Shown one piece after another: positions 59,760 to 64,000 of a stretch of DNA of 64,000 bases; the stretch's first letter is position 1; each line of letters begins with the position of its first letter. Position numbers and translations under genes: made by a program. Under the pieces are notes generated by a model that saw only the letters and a list, made by a program, of their open reading frames with translations, ran no database searches and was not told the DNA's origin. Source of the stretch: Vulcanimicrobiota bacterium (GTDB lineage Bacteria; Vulcanimicrobiota; Xenobia; Xenobiales; JADMJV01); NCBI GenBank assembly GCA_019637395.1, contig JAHBVR010000008.1, positions 186,001 to 250,000 of the forward strand. The letters are read 5' to 3'.

Positions 59760-59791
59760 CCTGACTCAGGTAATCCGCGTTAAGAGTCAGG
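59760..59791 (+). other. 9-bp hairpin upstream of the nucleotidyltransferase pair
   Basis: CCTGACTC (59760-59767) and GAGTCAGG (59784-59791) form a perfect eight-pair stem, extended by G59759-C59792, with a 16-base loop. A second small stem AGAATC-TTT-GATTCT is at 59734-59748. They may be leader structures or operators for the gene at 59822. Between 59626 and 59733 another imperfect G/C stem (59641-59680) occurs; no gene is supported there. Confidence 0.4.
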
Positions 59792-59821
59792 CTGGTCCAC
59801 CCATTGTATCTAGAGGGAGCC

Positions 59822-60004
59822 GTGACTCCAGGAAGCGAAGATGTTTGCGTGAGTGACGAGGTGATCGAGCTTTACATGAAGGACGTTGATTTTACACTGG
59901 TCGAGGAGAATCTTAAGTTGACGCCCGAGCAGCGTCTCATCAACCTGATGAATTTGCAAAGATTCGCCGAGGAACTGAGGCGGGCGGGGCAGGCACTTGG
60001 TTGA
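59822..60004 (+). CDS. small antitoxin-like partner of a nucleotidyltransferase
   Basis: 60 residues from GTG 59822, with AGAGGGAG two bases upstream; GTG 59849 (giving SDEVIELYMKDVDFTL) is an alternative closer to homologues I remember. The core VIELYMKDVDFTLVEENLKLTPEQRLINLMNLQRFAEELRRAG resembles small proteins that often precede AbiEii/DUF-type nucleotidyltransferases. Its stop overlaps the next start. An antitoxin role is inferred from position. Confidence 0.6.
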   Translation: MTPGSEDVCVSDEVIELYMKDVDFTLVEENLKLTPEQRLINLMNLQRFAEELRRAGQALG

Positions 60005-60485
60005 TTTCGCCGCGCTTCTGCAGCGTTTGCAGGAGCATAAGGTGAAGTTCATCATCATCGGAGGAGCTGCCGCTACCGCTCATGGCTCTGCCCGTCTTAC
60101 AGTCGACCTGGACGTTGTCTATGAAAGGAGTGCGGAGAACATCGCTGCATTGGCGTCCGCTCTTGAGCACTCTGAACCCTATATGCGTGGAGCGCCGCCC
60201 GGTCTGCCTTTTCGGTTCGACCCGCCGACCATCCAGCGAGGATTGAATTTCACCCTCACTACGATATATGGAGCACTGGATACCTTAGGTGAAGTAACCG
60301 GAGGGGGCAATTACCATGACCTGATCGACCATTGCGTCGAACTGAACCTTTTCGGCTGCAAATGCTATTGTCTGGATCTGCCGACTCTTATTCATGTGAA
60401 ACGGGCTGCTGGCCGCCCCAAAGATATTGAGGCGATCGCGGAACTCGAGGGTTTGCAACGCCGCCTCCCAAAAGCAAGTCAGTAA
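59997..60485 (+). CDS. nucleotidyltransferase of the AbiEii-like toxin superfamily
   Basis: 162 residues, TTG 59997. The nucleotidyltransferase motif is VKFIIIGGAAATAHGSARLTVDLDVVYE: GG, H-G-S, and metal-binding Asp pair (DLD). Later HDLIDHCVELNLFGCKCYCLDLPTLIHVKRAAGRPKDIEAIAELE fits the helical C-terminal part with KxAxGRxKD. Similar proteins are toxins that transfer nucleotides to tRNA or are plain regulatory transferases. Forms a pair with the small upstream gene by an 8-base overlap. Convergent overlap of seven bases with the MMPL gene. Confidence 0.75.
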   Translation: MVDFAALLQRLQEHKVKFIIIGGAAATAHGSARLTVDLDVVYERSAENIAALASALEHSEPYMRGAPPGLPFRFDPPTIQRGLNFTLTTIYGALDTLGEVTGGGNYHDLIDHCVELNLFGCKCYCLDLPTLIHVKRAAGRPKDIEAIAELEGLQRRLPKASQ

Positions 60486-63100
60486 CGCAGGCGTTTCCAG
60501 GACAGCAGCGCGGGCAATAGCACCAGCGAGGTGAGCAGGTTCATGGCCACGCCCAGGCTCATGACCAGGCCGAAGCTGGCTACTCCCCGGTGCTGGGCGC
60601 CCATCAGGGTGGAGAAACCGACCAGGGTGGTGAGGCCGGAGAGACCTACGGCGAAACCGGCGCTTTGCCGGGACATCAAGGGGCGGTAGGGAAGGCGGCT
60701 CAGGCGCAGGGACTCCATACCGAAGATCAAACCGATGCCGAGCGTCAGGGGCAGGGCCAGGAAGTTGGCGGCGTTGAATTCGGCGTGAATCAAGCCCAGG
60801 AAACCGATCATCCAGAGCACGCCCAACAGTTTGGGGAGCAGCGCCAGGCTGGCCCAGCGCAGCGAGCGGTAGTAGCCGAGCAGCAAAAAGACGATCACCA
60901 GCATGGCGTTGCGACCCGAGATTCCGTAGGCGTTGCGCAACTGCTCCAGGTAGTTGAAAATCAACACCGGCGTGCCGGTGATATCTTTGTCCACTCCGGC
61001 CAGATCGGTCACGAAGCGTCCCAGCGGTTCGCGCTCCCAACAATTCTCCTTGGGAAAAATGCGCAGGCACACGGTCCCATCTGCGGCAATGCTGCGCATG
61101 CGTACTTCGGGAGGCACCAGATTCAACATATCAGGTGGTTCCACTCGCTGCTCTCGCAAAATGGCCAGTTGCCTCCGCAGGTCTTCCAGTAGAGCCTGCT
61201 GATAGGCTTGGAGCCCGGCTGCAATGGGACCCGGGTTTTCCGGATCGAGTCGCTTTTCCAGTCGTGCGATGGCTTTCTGCAGAGGCGGCCCATCGGGCTG
61301 GTTCTGCAGGGAACGCAGCGAGCGATGGATGCGCTCGCGCATGCGCAGGTAAGCATTATACATTTGCAGCAGTTGACTCGCTCCCAGCGGCACGGGGCGA
61401 CCGGGTAAACGCAGCCGTGGCGCCAGTTCCACGATCTCCTCGACGATCTCGGCTTTGCTACCGGGGTCATTGGGTTCCAGGGAAAGCACCGATTCGACCC
61501 GGGAAACGCTGGCCAGATGGCGGAATTTCTCCGCTCGCAGGCGCGCCTCGTGCGCCTGGGGAGCCATGGAAATGGCGTAGAGAGTGCTGTAACCGATACG
61601 CTGCAGGTAGGCTTCCACGCGAATGGCCCCGGCATCGGCGGCCTGCAGATGAAGCAGGTTGTAGTCGAAGGGAATGCGCCCCAGATAGGCGCTGGCGGCC
61701 AGAGTCCAGAGCAGGCTGACCAGGCACACCAGGCCAGGCCGCCGGCGCAACCAGAGTTCCAGGGGAACCAGCATACGGGCGTAGCGAGGATGGCCTTTGC
61801 ATGGCCGCTTACCTTCCACCAACAAAAGCAGGCTGGGCAACATGGTCAGGGTCGACAGGTAACACAACAACACGCCCATGCCGGTGATCCAGCCCAGTTC
61901 GGCGCCGGCCCGAAAGGCGGTAAAGTGCAGGGATAGGAAAGCGATGGCGGTGGTAACGGCGCCCACAGCCTGGTGACGGGCCTCGCGCAGGCTGGCCGCC
62001 ACCGCCGACTCGGCGTCCTTGCCCTGAGCCCGGGCTTTTTGGAACTCGCTCAGCATCTGGATGCTGAAAGTGATGCCCAGCCCGGTGAGGATGGTGACGA
62101 AGTGAACGGTGAGCAGATTCAGTTGGCCCACCGTCAGAGCGGCAAAGCCGATCGACCAGCCCAGCCCCAGCACCAGACTGATGACCGCGCACAGGGGCCG
62201 GGTGATCTGGCCAAAAGCCAGCACCAGCAGTAGCGAAGTGAAGAGCAGAGCGGCGGCGGCGCAACGAGTGGCGTCGCCGCGGGCGGTAATCATCTCCTCG
62301 GTGTTGATGGCCGGTTCGCCGGTGACCATGATGTAAGCGTCGGGAATCTGGCGGCGCACCCCGGCTACCAACTGTTCCAGTTCCTTCAGGGTGGCGATGT
62401 CGGCCAGAAAGGAGCCGGACAGATCGGCGGGGAGCGCCACCAGCATGAAGGTCTTACCGTCGGTCAGTTGATTGTAAAAAACGGTCTGACCGGGCGCGAC
62501 GGTGCGCCCTTCGAGCATTTGCACGTCCGCTGGAAAACTGCCCAGCGGGCTTTGGAACTGGCTGCGCCCGCCACTCTCGAGGCTGTCGGCCAGGCCTTCC
62601 AGAGTGCGTGTCAACATGGGCAAAAAGGGGCGTAACTCGCGCTGCAGACCGGGGTCGTCCAGGACCAATTCCAACTGACGCAGCAGGGTCTCGGGCCGGG
62701 GATGGGCGGCCAGCAGATCCAGCCAGGGTCGGGCTGCGCTCAGCCAGCCTTTCAGTCGGCGCAGGTCTTGGAGGCGTAAGAAGTAGAGTCCGTGAGCCGA
62801 GGCTTTGGGCAAGTCCAGACGGTAAAAGACGTGTTGAAAATACGGGCTCTTTTCCAGGCCGCGGCCCAGCAAGTCGGTGGCCTGGCGGGCCTGCTCCTCG
62901 TTTTGACCGCGCACCAGCACCACGTAGTCGGTGGTGCGGCCAAACTTTTCCCGGTAGCGGGCCCAATCCATCTGGACCGGGTTGTGAGGGTCGAGCAGCT
63001 GGGTACGGTCGGTGGTGAAGCTTAGCTGCTGCCAGGCCAGCCACAGACTGAGCAGCGCCAGCGCCACCCCCAGAGTGAGCTTGAGCGCGGATCTAAGCAT
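60479..63100 (-). CDS. MMPL/RND-superfamily exporter (HpnN-like)
   Basis: 873 residues. Two repeats of an RND-type unit: one N-terminal helix, a large periplasmic loop and five or six helices (TSLLLVLAFGQITRPLCAVISLVLGLGWSIGFAALTVG, and MLVIVFLLLGYYRSLRWASLALLPKLLGVLWMIGF, ending in MGVAMNLLTSLVLLPALL). Such exporters move lipids or hydrophobic molecules; HpnN transports hopanoids, but no hopanoid gene is nearby. ATG 63100 has no Shine-Dalgarno site on its strand. It is divergent from the DedA gene with starts only 10 bases apart. Confidence 0.85.
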   Translation of the reverse strand: MLRSALKLTLGVALALLSLWLAWQQLSFTTDRTQLLDPHNPVQMDWARYREKFGRTTDYVVLVRGQNEEQARQATDLLGRGLEKSPYFQHVFYRLDLPKASAHGLYFLRLQDLRRLKGWLSAARPWLDLLAAHPRPETLLRQLELVLDDPGLQRELRPFLPMLTRTLEGLADSLESGGRSQFQSPLGSFPADVQMLEGRTVAPGQTVFYNQLTDGKTFMLVALPADLSGSFLADIATLKELEQLVAGVRRQIPDAYIMVTGEPAINTEEMITARGDATRCAAAALLFTSLLLVLAFGQITRPLCAVISLVLGLGWSIGFAALTVGQLNLLTVHFVTILTGLGITFSIQMLSEFQKARAQGKDAESAVAASLREARHQAVGAVTTAIAFLSLHFTAFRAGAELGWITGMGVLLCYLSTLTMLPSLLLLVEGKRPCKGHPRYARMLVPLELWLRRRPGLVCLVSLLWTLAASAYLGRIPFDYNLLHLQAADAGAIRVEAYLQRIGYSTLYAISMAPQAHEARLRAEKFRHLASVSRVESVLSLEPNDPGSKAEIVEEIVELAPRLRLPGRPVPLGASQLLQMYNAYLRMRERIHRSLRSLQNQPDGPPLQKAIARLEKRLDPENPGPIAAGLQAYQQALLEDLRRQLAILREQRVEPPDMLNLVPPEVRMRSIAADGTVCLRIFPKENCWEREPLGRFVTDLAGVDKDITGTPVLIFNYLEQLRNAYGISGRNAMLVIVFLLLGYYRSLRWASLALLPKLLGVLWMIGFLGLIHAEFNAANFLALPLTLGIGLIFGMESLRLSRLPYRPLMSRQSAGFAVGLSGLTTLVGFSTLMGAQHRGVASFGLVMSLGVAMNLLTSLVLLPALLSWKRLRY

Positions 63101-63110
63101 GGAGGGGAGG

Positions 63111-63764
63111 ATGAATTCTTCTCAACACGAACCCGCTCCTGTGAAAATCTACTTGCATGCTTTCTTCGTGTGGATTATGTCCGTTCTCAAGACGGGCGGC
63201 TATCCCGGCATCGTGTTGCTGATGGCCATGGAAAGCAGCATCTTTCCCATCCCCTCGGAACTTGTCATTCCACCTGCCGCCTATTGGGCCTCCCAAGGCC
63301 AAATGAGTTACTTCGGCGTGATTCTGGCCGGCACGTTTGGTTGCTGGCTGGGATCGGCCCTCACCTATGCGGTCAGTTTAAAATTGGGCCGCCCCCTGGT
63401 CACCCGTTTCCTGGTATCCGAGAAAAAGCTGGAGGTGGGCGAGCGTTGGGTAGCGGAATTTGGCCGCGACGGCGTCTTCTTCGCCCGGTTGCTGCCGGTG
63501 GTGCGCCACTTAATCGCCATCCCCGCCGGCGTGGCCGGCATGAACTTCTGGACCTTCAGTTGGACCACCGTGCTCGGTTCGGCCATCTGGTGTTCGGTGT
63601 TGACCTGGTTCGGTCCGCAGATTATCACTCCGGAAATGTTCGACTCTCCCGACGCGATGAAGGCGGCCGTCAAGGCCAAGACCAAAATGATCGTATTGCT
63701 GATCGCGGTGGTGGCCGGCGCCTACGGCTTGATGCGTTACCTCACCCGTCCGAAAAAAGGTTAG
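63111..63764 (+). CDS. DedA-family membrane protein
   Basis: 217 residues, ATG 63111 with GGAGG five bases upstream (63101-63105). DedA proteins are undecaprenyl-phosphate/phospholipid flippase-like and maintain envelope homeostasis. Family motifs: MAMESSIFPIPSELVIPPAAYWA, GxxLGSAxTY-type GSALTYAVSLKLG, and FARLLPVVRHLIAIPAGVAGMNFWTF with its membrane-embedded arginine. Several helices plus a C-terminal helix (MIVLLIAVVAGAYGLMRYL). The next gene starts 26 bases later. Confidence 0.92.
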   Translation: MNSSQHEPAPVKIYLHAFFVWIMSVLKTGGYPGIVLLMAMESSIFPIPSELVIPPAAYWASQGQMSYFGVILAGTFGCWLGSALTYAVSLKLGRPLVTRFLVSEKKLEVGERWVAEFGRDGVFFARLLPVVRHLIAIPAGVAGMNFWTFSWTTVLGSAIWCSVLTWFGPQIITPEMFDSPDAMKAAVKAKTKMIVLLIAVVAGAYGLMRYLTRPKKG

Positions 63765-63790
63765 CTCCGGGGTGCCCGGAACCTTTCTGT

Positions 63791-64000
63791 ATGCGTGACA
63801 GGGTGGACCGCTTCGCCGACCAGTTTCAGAAGATTCGGGGACAGTTACAACAGGTCGTGGTCGGTCAGAGCGCTCTGCTCGATCAGGTGCTCTGGGCCCT
63901 GGTGGCGGGTGGCAACGTGCTGCTCGAAGGGGTGCCTGGACTGGGCAAAACCCTGTTGGTCAAGACACTGGGGCAGGTTCTCGAGCTTTCCTTTGCCCGC
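63791..64000 (+). CDS. MoxR-family AAA+ ATPase, 3' truncated by window edge
   Basis: The first 70 codons are visible, from ATG 63791 to the window end. The Walker A motif is GVPGLGKTLLVKTL, preceded by VVVGQSALLDQVLWALVAGGNVLLEG, the typical MoxR opening. MoxR proteins are chaperone-like ATPases that help assemble metalloproteins or complexes, usually with a VWA or DUF58 partner further downstream. It is probably transcribed with the DedA gene. Confidence 0.9.
   Translation, partial: MRDRVDRFADQFQKIRGQLQQVVVGQSALLDQVLWALVAGGNVLLEGVPGLGKTLLVKTLGQVLELSFAR

Overview
The window is a dense, GC-rich bacterial chromosome segment with about 55 protein genes. It has no rRNA, tRNA, CRISPR array or recognisable insertion sequence. 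Shine-Dalgarno sites (GGAGG/AGGAGG) are clear at many genes. GTG and TTG starts are common, four-base start/stop overlaps (ATGA, GTGA, TTGA) join many neighbours, and several genes look leaderless. The mix of an actinobacterial-style ferrochelatase, pseudopilins, DUF3300, a SirB1-YccV fusion, large GHKL-like and TPR proteins and Tat/lipoprotein signals does not fit a well-studied model phylum. A deep-branching environmental lineage such as Eremiobacterota/Vulcanimicrobiota is my best guess, at low confidence.

Layout. 1-591: end of an alpha/beta hydrolase. 807-4193 (-): phosphonate operon (phosphonopyruvate decarboxylase, nucleotidyltransferase, PEP mutase fused to a second nucleotidyltransferase), preceded by a possible leader peptide. 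4362-9875 (+): DUF3300 repeat protein, UvrA and a glycine-zipper protein. 9872-13450: YrdC/YciO protein, then a subtilisin paired with a PGM1-like ATP-grasp ligase. 13602-18608: lytic transglycosylase, small exported proteins, SirB1-YccV fusion, ferrochelatase and a CHAP-like protein. 18628-22467: unknown protein, orphan NarL-type regulator, XRE regulator, a predicted minus-strand structured RNA and a glycine-rich protein. 22593-27170 (-): two tandem phospholipase-D-like paralogues without signal peptides.

27254-34655 (+) is a tightly coupled six-gene operon: polytopic membrane protein, DUF4178 protein, small membrane protein, membrane-fused spermidine-synthase-like enzyme, Tat-lipoprotein flavin oxidoreductase and pentapeptide-repeat protein, closed by an intrinsic terminator. 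34749-40729 (-): TPR protein, PgeF, B12-binding radical SAM enzyme, CHAP amidase and a protein-glutaminase-like protein. 40825-43333 (-): pseudopilin operon. 43419-49082: FHA-adenylate cyclase facing an HD-GYP multidomain regulator and a lipoprotein. 49161-53580 (+): TPR protein, DHH phosphoesterase, small TPR protein and two methyltransferases. 53557-55996 (-): anti-sigma/ECF sigma pair, DUF4442 protein and pyrophosphatase. 56093-59035 (+): nucleoside transporter and GHKL-like protein. 59008-60485: a small accessory island with a MazEF module and a nucleotidyltransferase (AbiEii-like) pair. 60479-64000: MMPL/HpnN-like exporter, DedA protein and the start of a MoxR ATPase.

Themes. (i) Several proteins have toxin- or effector-like enzymatic domains but no Sec signal (two PLDs, two CHAP proteins, a protein glutaminase), which suggests a non-Sec export route. 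(ii) The DUF4178/SpeE/flavoprotein/pentapeptide operon is the best candidate for an incompletely described system. (iii) Two genes, a MazF toxin and a methyltransferase-like gene, appear to start at CTG. (iv) Promoter -10 elements lie 5-8 bases before the start codon of several genes or mini-ORFs, which implies leaderless transcripts.
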